A DNA stretch of 64,000 nucleotides from Pelomonas sp. BJYL3. GTDB lineage: Bacteria; Pseudomonadota; Gammaproteobacteria; Burkholderiales; Burkholderiaceae_C. The stretch is taken from assembly GCF_027257975.1 (NCBI RefSeq), contig NZ_JANZKX010000001.1, positions 1,211,831 through 1,275,830 of the forward strand, written 5' to 3'. This document shows positions 30,801 through 38,289 of the stretch, in pieces. Under the pieces are notes generated by a model. It made no database searches and was not told the DNA's origin. It worked only from the letters and a program-made list of their open reading frames with translations. A program made the position numbers and the translations under genes. Position 1 is the first letter of the stretch, and each line of letters begins with the position of its first letter.

Positions 30801-31403
30801 CAGCTGCTCGGCCAGCTCCATGCCCTGCATGAAGCAGGCGGCCATCAGATAGTAGGTATCGGTCCGGGGATCCAGCACGAGCGCGTATTCGTCCAGCACC
30901 AGCTCCATCATCTGCTGGAATTTCGCCTTCAGCTCAGCGCTCACTTGCCTCGTCGGTTCCGCGGACGCGACCCGGGACTCATCGATGGGCAGTTGGCGCA
31001 CCAGCTGCCGGGCTTCGTCAGCGGCCTGGCGCAACGCCGTGGAGGCGCCCTCGGCGTCCAGCCGCGCCTGCAGCGAATCCAGGCGCTCCCGCAGCCGTGC
31101 GGCGTCCCACGCCCGCGAAGCGGCAGCGTCCCCTGCGAGGCTGGCTGCCTGCAGGCGCCCCAAGGACTCATGGCTTTGCTGCAGGAGGCTGGCGTGGGCG
31201 ACACCCTGGCGCTCTCGGTCTATCGTCCGAATCAGCGCCTGACTCAGCTTCAGCTGCTGCCACACCGGCACGCCAATGGCCGCCATGCAAAGAATGGCCG
31301 CCAGCAGCAGCTTCTGCTTGAGTCCCAGGCCCTGAAGCCAGCCCCGGGCTCCGGCGGCCGACGTCGAGCCCCATCCGGACGTGAACGCGTTGGTTGAATC
31401 CAT
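27894..31403 (-). CDS. Membrane PAS-GGDEF(degenerate)-EAL-receiver-PAS protein
   Basis: An 1169-residue sensor. TM1 is ~31-48, a helical periplasmic region runs to TM2 at ~296-315, and PAS spans ~335-445. A GGDEF-like domain at ~455-620 has GQGEY (536-540) instead of GGDEF, so no cyclase activity is expected. EAL spans ~634-880 with EVL, NLSARQL, EITES, DDFGTGYSNL, VKIDRS and EGVE intact. A receiver at ~898-1010 has phospho-acceptor D947 and K998 in FLTKPWDD. A coiled coil and a final PAS at ~1065-1160 follow. It should degrade c-di-GMP under control of phosphorylation. ATG 31403 has GGAG too close (2 nt), so the exact start is uncertain. It is the first gene of the operon. Confidence 0.93.
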   Translation of the reverse strand: MDSTNAFTSGWGSTSAAGARGWLQGLGLKQKLLLAAILCMAAIGVPVWQQLKLSQALIRTIDRERQGVAHASLLQQSHESLGRLQAASLAGDAAASRAWDAARLRERLDSLQARLDAEGASTALRQAADEARQLVRQLPIDESRVASAEPTRQVSAELKAKFQQMMELVLDEYALVLDPRTDTYYLMAACFMQGMELAEQLQDAAGKGAWTDDGSAHRLRQMMGKVFQANPAMSQALAAPLQGLDDSLARLRAQPTAEDLERAQAALVAWLEVGAYQLDRELDHQRSVLRSAQTGQILLLLLFLASLAQLGRLIVRDYLARTQEMHHRAKLLGHAEELAKIGCAETDLMSEQVRWTAGMFHLFGEPESSTPVDPDWLYLRVPRGERDSVQRNSRLVAPQQPCEFEHRIQRSDGSFRTVLHRAVIDLDDKGWPRRALTILQDVTERHDAEQRIERLDKSCPVTGLSNRKALLERLQQCLEPLREGDAGLVLMVMQVHQLGMVMDSLGYDGGDRLLQLVAQRLETAAGKTALVLAHLGQGEYACLRRIPAGEGQAELLEECRALLRALNEPVQLGDVEFAMSCSLGFSQAPLDSDQGPRLLHQAQAALGQARESEGLVCRYDPAAHARAFRRLETETALRRALDQDGLHLHYQAQLELRQGRIIGAEVLARWTDPVRGEVPPVEFIAVAEACGLIVELGEWVMRQACLQAVKWQKAGLRPIRLAVNLSARQLQLPDIAWRVQNILRETGMDPRWLGIEITESLFIEESQHILRALHAIKALGVEISLDDFGTGYSNLGYLRRLPVDIVKIDRSIVHDVEAAAHDVSMTRAVINMAHSLQLKVLAEGVETEGQLSMLMANKCDQMQGFLFSPGVDAVAFEAQLRAEQQLPRHLFAAERRRTLLLVDDEENIVAALRRLLRRDGYQILTANSGSEGLQCLAEHEVDVILSDQRMPGMTGVEFLRRAKELYPGTVRMVLSGYTELQSITDAINEGAIYKFLTKPWDDERLRAHVQEAFRSKELADENRRLDSAVTEANQELAQVNRRLQQLLQSQHERISREEVSLQVMRELLERVPLPIIGADPSGMISYANEASEQLFKHQPAPVGRFLDEVLPDGLRALWSESGDASTLVHIDGHGYRALCRSLWAGWEAQPTQRGRLLVLMPVEHEREYL

Positions 31404-31781
31404 CTCCAACTCAGCCGAACGCCGCGCCTGTGCATGGGCATGCTGACAACGCGGCAAACTCGCCCGGGCCGCTGACTTTGTTTGCCATGCGTACCCGGCA
31501 CCCTCGGCCCGTGGGGCCTCCCTCGACCGGCTGCGTTCGCCGGCGTCGTGACGCACAGCGCAAGCCTCCGGTCGCCAGACCGGTCCAGCGCGGACCGGCT
31601 CTTGCAACCGCAGTGGACGCCTGCCGATGGCGCACTGTCAAGCCGGGTTGCCGACTGTTGTATGCGACCTTTCGCACACCCGCCGCCAAAGACTCCCCCG
31701 TCGGCGACCGACTGGCGAACCCGCCGACTTAGGCGTAAAAAGAGGGCCTGGGCGCAAGCCCGCCGCCTCTCGGAGGTCTCC
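31404..31781. other. 378-bp divergent intergenic region
   Basis: Lies between the signalling operon (minus) and the rhodanese pair (plus) and must hold both promoters. I could not pick convincing -35/-10 pairs, and no sigma-28-like box was seen. The only clear element is GGAGG at 31772-31776, the ribosome site of the first rhodanese. No credible coding sequence is present; the open frames here are GC-driven. Confidence 0.6.
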
Positions 31782-32174
31782 ATGCTCTGGACGTCTTCGC
31801 TGCTGCCGCCTGAGGTCCAGGCCGGCCTGTCGATCACCGAACTGCCCGCCATGGCCGAGCCGCCCGGCCTGCCGCAGGCGCCCTCGCCTCTTGATGCGGA
31901 GATGGTCCTGCTGATCGACGTGCGCTCCTACTCGGAGTTCATGGCCGGCCATGTCGCCGGGGCCCATTGCCTGCCCCTGCCTCGCCTGGCGGACGACATC
32001 GTCCACCTGGCTCCGGATCCAGGCCAGCCGATTGCCCTCTACTGCGCCAGCGGCCACCGTGCCGAGCAGGCGCTGGGCCTGCTGCAGCGCCTGGGCTACC
32101 AGGCGGCCTGCAATGCCGGCACGCCGGTGCTGCTGGCGCGCCGCCTGGGACGGGCGCTGGAGTCCGGTCTCTGA
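31782..32174 (+). CDS. Rhodanese-like protein, first of a tandem pair
   Basis: A 130-residue single-domain rhodanese fold. Signature pieces are LIDVRSYSEFMAGHVAGA and the active-site loop YCASGHRAEQA with the catalytic Cys. Rhodaneses carry sulfane sulfur as a Cys persulfide for sulfur transfer or redox signalling; the substrate here is unknown. There is no signal peptide, so it is cytosolic. Residues 1-45 are a variable hydrophobic/Pro-rich extension. ATG 31782 follows GGAGGTCTCC. The next gene, 24 bp later, encodes a clear paralogue with the same MLW start and the same DVRSYxEFMAGH motif. Confidence 0.88.
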   Translation: MLWTSSLLPPEVQAGLSITELPAMAEPPGLPQAPSPLDAEMVLLIDVRSYSEFMAGHVAGAHCLPLPRLADDIVHLAPDPGQPIALYCASGHRAEQALGLLQRLGYQAACNAGTPVLLARRLGRALESGL

Positions 32175-32197
32175 TCACCCGACAGGAGGTCACCGTG

Positions 32198-32581
32198 ATG
32201 CTGTGGGTTTCTCAACTGCACTGGCCCGAGCCCATGATGGACAGCGGCGCCGAACCGCCCGCCGAGGCCTCGCCATCGGCCTCCGAGCCGTCCTCTGACT
32301 GGCCTCCCGACGCCCTGCGCGTCGATGTGCGCTCCTACGCCGAGTTCATGGCCGGCCACCTGCCTGGCGCGCACAGCATGCCCCTGCCCAGACTGGGCGA
32401 GATCATGGCGCTGCAGCACTGGCCGATGGAAACGCCGCTGCTGGTCTACTGCGCCACCGGCGCGCGCGCCGAGCTGGCCGTGGCCGAACTGCGCCGACTG
32501 GGCTGGGCACGCGCCTACTATGGCGGCGGCGCGCTGGAATTGTCCGGCCGCCTGCACGAGCCGCTGCTGCGCGGCATGTAG
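32198..32581 (+). CDS. Rhodanese-like protein, second of a tandem pair
   Basis: A 127-residue paralogue of the preceding protein. It has RVDVRSYAEFMAGHLPGAHS and the active-site loop YCATGARAELA with the catalytic Cys in place. The loop differs from its twin (ATGARA against ASGHRA), which may change substrate choice. Both genes also share the start MLW and an acidic/Pro-rich N-terminal extension. ATG 32198 is preceded by AGGAGGT 7 nt upstream, a strong site. Cytosolic; probably co-transcribed with its twin, and the YdeI-like gene follows 9 bp later. The pair looks like a local duplication. Confidence 0.88.
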   Translation: MLWVSQLHWPEPMMDSGAEPPAEASPSASEPSSDWPPDALRVDVRSYAEFMAGHLPGAHSMPLPRLGEIMALQHWPMETPLLVYCATGARAELAVAELRRLGWARAYYGGGALELSGRLHEPLLRGM

Positions 32582-32590
32582 TACCAGCCC

Positions 32591-33187
32591 ATGCAGGATC
32601 CCCGCGTCGACGCCTACATCGAAAAGTCCGCCCCCTTCGCCCAGCCCCTGCTGAGCTTCTGGCGCGAGCTGGTCCATGCCCAATGCCCGGGCGTGGAGGA
32701 GACCATCAAGTGGGGCTTCCCTCATTTCATGTGGGGCGGACGCATCCTCACCAGCATGGCGGCCTTCAAGGCCCATGCCAGCATCGGCTTCTGGCAGGGC
32801 GAGGCCGTCACCGGCGCCAGCGAGCGCCGTGAGGGCATGGGTGAACTGGGCAAGCTCACCCAGCTTGCGGACCTGCCCCCCAAGGCCGAGCTCAAGGCCA
32901 TGCTCAAGAAGGCACAGGGCCTGATCGACCAGGGCGTCAAGCCGCAGCGCCAGGTCCGCCAGGCACCCAAGCCGGTCCCGGACATGCCGCCGGCCTTCGC
33001 CCAGGCCCTGAGCGTGCAGCCGGCAGCCCAGGCCTTCTTCGAGCGGCTGCCGCCGGGCCACCGCCGCGAGTACCTCGACTGGATCGCCGAGGCCAAGCGC
33101 GAGGAGACGCGCGAGAAGCGCATCGCCCAGGCCGTCGAATGGCTGGGCGAGGGCAAGCGCCGCAACTGGAAGTACGAGAACTGCTGA
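32591..33187 (+). CDS. YdeI/OmpD-associated family protein
   Basis: A 198-residue cytosolic protein. The N-terminal part is a DUF1801-type fold (ETIKWGFPHFMWGGRILTSM, then FKAHASIGFWQGEAVTG). The C-terminal part (PAAQAFFERLPPGHRREYLD then ETREKRIAQAVEWLGEGKRR) is the YdeI/OmdA module found in proteins annotated as OmpD-associated or bacteriocin-protecting. The biochemical role is not established. ATG 32591 lies 9 bp after the second rhodanese stop, so it likely belongs to the same transcript. The convergent chaA gene ends 12 bp later. Confidence 0.88.
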   Translation: MQDPRVDAYIEKSAPFAQPLLSFWRELVHAQCPGVEETIKWGFPHFMWGGRILTSMAAFKAHASIGFWQGEAVTGASERREGMGELGKLTQLADLPPKAELKAMLKKAQGLIDQGVKPQRQVRQAPKPVPDMPPAFAQALSVQPAAQAFFERLPPGHRREYLDWIAEAKREETREKRIAQAVEWLGEGKRRNWKYENC

Positions 33188-33199
33188 AGCCTGCCCTGC

Positions 33200-34294
33200 T
33201 CAGGGCACCACCGCCAGGAACAGGAAGACGGCGAACAGCACCAGGTGCACGGCGCCCTGCAGCACGGTGGCGCGGCCGCTGCCCAGGGTCAGGGCGCCAA
33301 CCACCAGGCTCAGCACCAGCAGCACGATGCCCGTGGGCGGCAGGCCCAGCACCAGCGGGTTCGGCAGGAACAGCGAAAGCACCGCCACCGCAGGAATCGT
33401 CAGGCCGATGCTGGCCAGGCCCGAGCCCAGTGCCAGGTTGAGGCTGGTCTGCAGCCGGTTGCGCGCAGCGGCATGCACGGCGGCCAGGGTCTCGGGCAGC
33501 AGCACCAGCAGGGCCACCATCACGCCCACCAGCGAGGGAGGCGCCCCGAGGTTCTGCACCAGGGCCTCCATGGGCGGCGCCAGGCGCTTGGCCAGGCCCA
33601 CCACGCCCACCAGGCAGACCATCAGCAGGCCCAGGGCCGCCCAGGCCACGGCGGTGCTGGGGGGCTCGGCGTGGTCGGCGCTGTCACCGCCGTCGTCCTG
33701 CACGGGCAGGAAGTAGTCGCGATGCCGCCAGGCCTGCACGAAGACGAAGGCGCCATACAGCACCAGCGAGACCACCCCGGCAAACATCAGCTGCGGCCGC
33801 GCGAAGGTGGGCCCCGGCGAGCTGGTGGTGAAGCTGGGCAGCACCAGGGTCAGCGTGGCCAGGGCCGCCAGCACGGCCAGCGCGGGGCTGGTGCCGTCGA
33901 CGCGGAAGGCCAGCACCCGGTGCTTCAGGCCGCCCACCAGGATGCACAGGCCCAGCACGCCGTTGCAGACGATCATGATGGCCGAGAACACGGTGTCTCG
34001 CGCCAGCGAACTCGCCCCCTCGCCGCCGGCCAGCATCAGGGACACGATCAGCGCCACCTCGATCACCGTGACGGCCACTGCCAGCACCAGCGATCCGAAG
34101 GGCTCGCCCACCCGGTGAGCCACCACTTCGGCGTGATGCACGGCCGCCAGCACGGCCGCGCCGAGGCACAGGCCGACCAAGGCCAGCACGCCCCCCTGGG
34201 CGCCCGGCCAGGCCAGGGCCAGCAAGGCGGCGATCGGCGCCACGAGGGACCACAGAGGAAGGGCAGCAGGCAGGCGTGAGATCAGGGTGCGCAT
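33200..34294 (-). CDS. chaA: Ca2+/H+ (Na+/H+) antiporter ChaA
   Basis: A 364-residue CaCA-superfamily inner-membrane antiporter with about 11 hydrophobic segments. The two inverted alpha-repeats that form the ion path are visible: GEPFGSLVLAVAVTVIEVAL in the first half and LPETLAAVHAAARNRLQTSL then LNLALGSGLASIGLTIPAVA in the second. A short acidic cytosolic loop (DDGGDSADHAE) separates the halves. E. coli ChaA exports Ca2+, Na+ and K+ at alkaline pH. The start ATG 34294 is used; no strong ribosome site is evident. It is divergent from the M61 peptidase gene, 116 bp away. Confidence 0.95.
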   Translation of the reverse strand: MRTLISRLPAALPLWSLVAPIAALLALAWPGAQGGVLALVGLCLGAAVLAAVHHAEVVAHRVGEPFGSLVLAVAVTVIEVALIVSLMLAGGEGASSLARDTVFSAIMIVCNGVLGLCILVGGLKHRVLAFRVDGTSPALAVLAALATLTLVLPSFTTSSPGPTFARPQLMFAGVVSLVLYGAFVFVQAWRHRDYFLPVQDDGGDSADHAEPPSTAVAWAALGLLMVCLVGVVGLAKRLAPPMEALVQNLGAPPSLVGVMVALLVLLPETLAAVHAAARNRLQTSLNLALGSGLASIGLTIPAVAVLSLFLPNPLVLGLPPTGIVLLVLSLVVGALTLGSGRATVLQGAVHLVLFAVFLFLAVVP

Positions 34295-34410
34295 GGCAGG
34301 ACGCTAGCACAGCCGGGCGACGCCCCCATGCCCAAAGTCACTGCGGGACTTCCTGCTGCCGAAAGTCCGCAGACACCGCTATGGTGCGCTCTCCAACAAG
34401 GGAGGGACCG

Positions 34411-36357
34411 ATGCGTTCTGGTGCGAGCACGAAAAAGGGCCACGGCCTGCGCGCCCTGCTGCTGACCGGCATGATCGCCGCCGCGCTGGGCCCGGCACCA
34501 ACGCAGGCCCAGGTTCCCAAGGCCCAGGATCGCCCCTACCCCGGGCTGATGCAGGTCCGCGTGGACGCCACCGACCTGGACCACCGTGTCTTCCAGGTCC
34601 GCCAGCGGCTGCCCGTGCAGCCCGGCCGGCTGACCCTGCTGCACCCGCGCTACCTGCCCGGCGCGCATGGCCCCTATGGCGAGGTGGACCGCATCGCCGG
34701 CCTGCAGATCCAGGCGGAGGGTCAGGTCTTGCCATGGACGCGGGATACCGTGGATCCGAGCGCCTTCCATGTCGAGATCCCCAAGGGGGTGCGCCAGGTC
34801 GAGATCCGCCACCAGTTCCTCAGCGCCCTGAACCGCGAGAGCGGCCGGGTGGTGATGACCCGCGAGATGCTGAACCTGCAGTGGATCAGCATGGTGCTCT
34901 ATCCGGCCGGACACCGGGTCGACCGCATCCAGGTGCAGCCCGAGCTGCGCCTGCCCGTCGGCTGGCAGCAGGCGAGCGCCCTGCGTGTGCAGGAGGGGGG
35001 CAGCGGCGATCCGGAGGTGTTGCGCTTCGCACCGGTCAGCCTGGAGACGCTGATGGATTCGCCGATCTTCGCCGGCCGGCACCTGCGCCGCATCGAGCTC
35101 GATCCGCCGGGCCAGCCGCGGCCCGTGGTCCTGAACATCATGGCCGACAGCCCCGAGGAGCTGCAGGCCAGCGAGGCGCAGGTGGAGGCCCATCGGCGCC
35201 TCGTGCAGCAGGCGGACCGGCTCTTCGCCTCGCGGCATTTCGAGCATTACGACTTCCTGCTGGCCATTTCCGAACGCATGGGCGGCATTGGCCTCGAGCA
35301 TCACCAGAGCAGCGAGAACGGTGTGCGGCCCGGCTACTTCAAGGACTGGGCGCGCCGCCCGGGCGCCCGCAGCCTGCTGCCCCATGAATACGCGCACTCC
35401 TGGAACGGCAAGTTCCGCCGCCCGGCCGACCTGCTGACGCCCGACTACAACGTGCCCATGCAGGACAGCCTGCTGTGGCTCTACGAGGGCCAGACGGACT
35501 ACTGGGGCCGTGTGCTGGCCGTGCGTGCCGGCCTGGTCAGCCCCGAGCAGATGCGCGACACCCTCGCGGAGACCGTGGCCATGCTCAGCCACCGCGCGGG
35601 CCGCGTCTGGCGCAATCTGCAGGACACCACCAACGAAGGCGCCATGGCCCGCTCGCGCAGCGAGCCGGACTGGAGCAACTGGCAGCGCAGCGCCGACTAC
35701 TACCCCGAATCCACCCTGATCTGGCTGGATGCCGACACCCTGATCCGCGAGAAGAGCGGCGGCCAGCGCAGCCTGGACGATTTCGCCCGCCGCTTCTTCG
35801 GCATCCAGGACGGCCGCCAGCAGCCCCTGAGCTACCGCTTCGAGGACATCGTCGCGACCCTCAACGAGGTCCAGGCCCACGACTGGGCCCGCTTCCTGCG
35901 CGAGCGCCTGGACAGCCACGGCCCCGGTGCGCCGCTGGACGGCCTGTCCCGCGCCGGCTGGCGCCTGGACTGGGCCGAGCAGCCCAGCGAGTTCCAGCGC
36001 CACCAGGCCGAGGACGGCGAGTGGCGCAGCGACGACTTCAGCTACTCCCTGGGCCTGGTGCTCAAGCGCGACGGCAAGGTGGAGCGCGTGCTGTGGGACA
36101 GCCCCGCCTTCCGCGCCGGCATGAGCCGTGCATTGACGGTGGTCGCGGTCAATGGCACGGCCTACAAGGGCGAGCGACTGTCCGCCGCCATCACGGCCAA
36201 CAAGACGGGGCAGGCCCCGCTGGAGCTGCTGGTGCGCGAGGGCGAGCAGTACCGGCCGCTGCGCATCGACTACCGCGAGGGCCTGCGCTATCCGCGCCTG
36301 GTGCGCAGCGCGGGCGGCACCGAGCGGCTGGACGCCGCCATCCTGCAGCCCCGGTGA
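34411..36357 (+). CDS. M61 family glycyl-aminopeptidase, exported
   Basis: A 648-residue metallopeptidase. Residues 1-34 form a signal peptide (ALLLTGMIAAALGPAPTQAQ), so it is periplasmic or secreted. The zinc motif is HEYAH (H325, E326, H329) and the third ligand is probably E359 in LYEGQTDYWG. The N-terminal beta domain and C-terminal PDZ-like domain (YSLGLVLKRDGKVERVLWDS ... ITANKTG) match the M61 family, which removes Gly or Ala from peptide N-termini. ATG 34411 has AAGGGAGGGA 3-12 nt upstream. It runs in the same direction as creA, 70 bp later. Confidence 0.93.
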   Translation: MRSGASTKKGHGLRALLLTGMIAAALGPAPTQAQVPKAQDRPYPGLMQVRVDATDLDHRVFQVRQRLPVQPGRLTLLHPRYLPGAHGPYGEVDRIAGLQIQAEGQVLPWTRDTVDPSAFHVEIPKGVRQVEIRHQFLSALNRESGRVVMTREMLNLQWISMVLYPAGHRVDRIQVQPELRLPVGWQQASALRVQEGGSGDPEVLRFAPVSLETLMDSPIFAGRHLRRIELDPPGQPRPVVLNIMADSPEELQASEAQVEAHRRLVQQADRLFASRHFEHYDFLLAISERMGGIGLEHHQSSENGVRPGYFKDWARRPGARSLLPHEYAHSWNGKFRRPADLLTPDYNVPMQDSLLWLYEGQTDYWGRVLAVRAGLVSPEQMRDTLAETVAMLSHRAGRVWRNLQDTTNEGAMARSRSEPDWSNWQRSADYYPESTLIWLDADTLIREKSGGQRSLDDFARRFFGIQDGRQQPLSYRFEDIVATLNEVQAHDWARFLRERLDSHGPGAPLDGLSRAGWRLDWAEQPSEFQRHQAEDGEWRSDDFSYSLGLVLKRDGKVERVLWDSPAFRAGMSRALTVVAVNGTAYKGERLSAAITANKTGQAPLELLVREGEQYRPLRIDYREGLRYPRLVRSAGGTERLDAAILQPR

Positions 36358-36427
36358 CCTTTGCCTGCCCGCCTTGGGGCGCGCCAATAATGTGGGCCTC
36401 TCGTGATTCCCGGAGAAGGAGCCCCTC

Positions 36428-36955
36428 ATGCCTGCGCCGTCCGCCCTGCCTCGCGCCCTGACCCCTGTCCTGCGGCGCCCCCTGCTGCTGGCCGCCGGCC
36501 TGTCCCTGAGCCTGCTGGGCGCGACCGCCAGCCTGGCACGTCCGGACACCATCGGCGAAGTCGACACCGTGTTCAAGCTGATCGGCCCGGACCACAAGAT
36601 CGTGGTCGACGCCCATGAAGACCCGCGCGTGGAAGGCGTGACCTGCTATGTGTCGCGCGCCAAGACCGGCGGCATCAAGGGCGCGCTGGGCCTGGCCGAG
36701 GACAAGAGCGAGGCCTCCATCGCCTGCCGCCAGACCGGGCCCATCCAGTTCACCAAGGCCCTGCCGCAGCAGGAAGAGGTGTTCAACGAGCGCATCTCCC
36801 TCGTCTTCAAGCGCCTGCGCATCGTGCGCATGGTCGATGCCAAGCGCAACACGCTGGTCTACCTGACCTACTCGGACCGCCTGATCGAGGGCTCGCCCCA
36901 GAACAGCGTGACCGCGGTGCCCGTGGACCGGGCCACGCCCATCCCCGTCAAGTGA
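36428..36955 (+). CDS. creA: CreA family periplasmic protein
   Basis: A 175-residue protein with a signal peptide (~1-37, [19 protein letters not shown]). It is followed by the highly conserved CreA sequence: [40 protein letters not shown] and [20 protein letters not shown]. Two cysteines at CYV and ACR are kept. Its molecular function is unknown; the E. coli gene is the first of the cre locus but not itself a two-component part. GAGAAGGAGCCCCTC before ATG 36428 provides the ribosome site. It ends 3 bp from the convergent lactonase gene. Confidence 0.95.
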   Translation: MPAPSALPRALTPVLRRPLLLAAGLSLSLLGATASLARPDTIGEVDTVFKLIGPDHKIVVDAHEDPRVEGVTCYVSRAKTGGIKGALGLAEDKSEASIACRQTGPIQFTKALPQQEEVFNERISLVFKRLRIVRMVDAKRNTLVYLTYSDRLIEGSPQNSVTAVPVDRATPIPVK

Positions 36956-36958
36956 GCG

Positions 36959-38083
36959 TCATGCCCCGGCCCAGCGGCCCAGGTGCACGCTGACGGGCTG
37001 CGGCACCGGCACATGCAGGCCGGTCGGGCTCAGCCCCATGCCGGGCTCGACACGCAGCACGGCCAGCTGGTCGCTGCGCTCGTTGCAGACGTAGAGGTAG
37101 CGGCCGGCGGGGTCCAGCGCAGCGCTGCGAGGATAGGAGCCGCGCGTCCAGACGTGGTCCAGCACGCGGGGCAGGCCCGAGGCCTCGAGCGCGATGAGGC
37201 TCACCGCGTCGAACAGGCGGTTCAGCGCGTAGAGATGGCGGCCGTCGGGGGCCAGCAGCAGGTCGGAGGCATAGCTGGTGCCGGCGAATCCTGCGGGTAG
37301 CACGCTGGTCTCGTCCAGCAGCTGCAGGTGGCCGGTGGTGGCGTCGAAATGCAGGGTCGCCAATGTGGAGGACTCCTCGCACAGCACATGCACGCGGTCC
37401 CCCCGGCCGGGTGCGAAGAGGAAGTGCCGCGGCCCTGAGCCTGGCGTCAGCGCGATGCCCTCCAGCGGCCGCAGCTGCAGCGGCCCCTCATGCCGCCAGA
37501 CCTGCAGGCGGTCCAGGCCCAGGTCGGTGGCCAGCACATGGCGGCCGTCGGGGCTGATCCGCACCATGTGCAGGTGCGCCGCCTCATGACCGCTGCAGGC
37601 GCGGCTGCCAGGCGGCGCGTTCTGCGGGCAGACGGGACCTGGTCGCCATCGGCCCTGGGGATCGCTGGGCCAGAGCCGCCCCGGCCCTGAGGGCAGACCG
37701 GCCGCGTCCAGGCGCCATTGGCTCAAGGCGGCCTGCTCATAGTGCGCCAGCAGCAGCGACCCATCCAGCAGGGTCAGGTGGACGGGACTGTCGGCGCCGC
37801 TGCCCTGCCGGTGCAGGCACTCGGTGCCCTGCGGCCCAGGGCGATAGACAGCCAGGGCGCCTTGGGCACGGCCGTCGAAGTGGCGCAGCTCATGGGCGGC
37901 GTAGAGCAGGCCACGGGCGGCATCCGCCAACAGCCAGCTGGCCCTGGGCAGCGCCGGCACGGCCGCCTCGGCCTGCAGGGCGCCGGTGGTCTCATGCTGG
38001 CGGAACCGCCACAGTCGGCCGGACTCGGGATCGGCGCTGCCCACATGGGCCAGCACGGGCATCGCGACAGAGAAGGAGGACAT
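36959..38083 (-). CDS. Beta-propeller lactonase family protein
   Basis: A 374-residue seven-blade propeller of the 6-phosphogluconolactonase (YbhE/Pgl)-like family. Blade motifs are visible: VRISPDGRHVLATDLGLDRL, LLLAPDGRHLYALNRLFDAV and ALDPAGRYLYVCNERSDQLA, and the substrate-side SGHEAAHLHMV. There is no signal peptide, so it is cytosolic. Family members hydrolyse sugar lactones, but many are unassayed and the substrate is open. ATG 38083 is chosen over an upstream in-frame ATG. It converges on creA. An upstream 206-bp gap separates it from the divergent PEP-CTERM gene. Confidence 0.88.
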   Translation of the reverse strand: MSSFSVAMPVLAHVGSADPESGRLWRFRQHETTGALQAEAAVPALPRASWLLADAARGLLYAAHELRHFDGRAQGALAVYRPGPQGTECLHRQGSGADSPVHLTLLDGSLLLAHYEQAALSQWRLDAAGLPSGPGRLWPSDPQGRWRPGPVCPQNAPPGSRACSGHEAAHLHMVRISPDGRHVLATDLGLDRLQVWRHEGPLQLRPLEGIALTPGSGPRHFLFAPGRGDRVHVLCEESSTLATLHFDATTGHLQLLDETSVLPAGFAGTSYASDLLLAPDGRHLYALNRLFDAVSLIALEASGLPRVLDHVWTRGSYPRSAALDPAGRYLYVCNERSDQLAVLRVEPGMGLSPTGLHVPVPQPVSVHLGRWAGA

Positions 38084-38289
38084 GCGGGAGCTCGGGCTTC
38101 CGGCCGGCCGCATCAGCGCATTCGACCGCAAATTGGTACTTGATTGGACTGCTCCATTGTGGACCGAACCCGCAACCCAGTGCCCCTAGTACTTGGGGGA
38201 GCGGCCGCCCAGGTCCGCTCGACAGGCGTACAAGCCCGCCTGATGCAGCCCCGTGTCGTGCGGGGCCTGCACAAGCAAGGAGTGATCCC

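Noticed and set aside
34282..36597. 771-codon frame opposite the M61 peptidase
   Set aside because: Shadow frame; the plus strand has a signal peptide, HEYAH zinc site and ribosome site.
38084..38289. Sigma-54 promoter before the PEP-CTERM gene
   Set aside because: TGG and GC-like pieces do not keep the required TGGCAC-N5-TTGC spacing.
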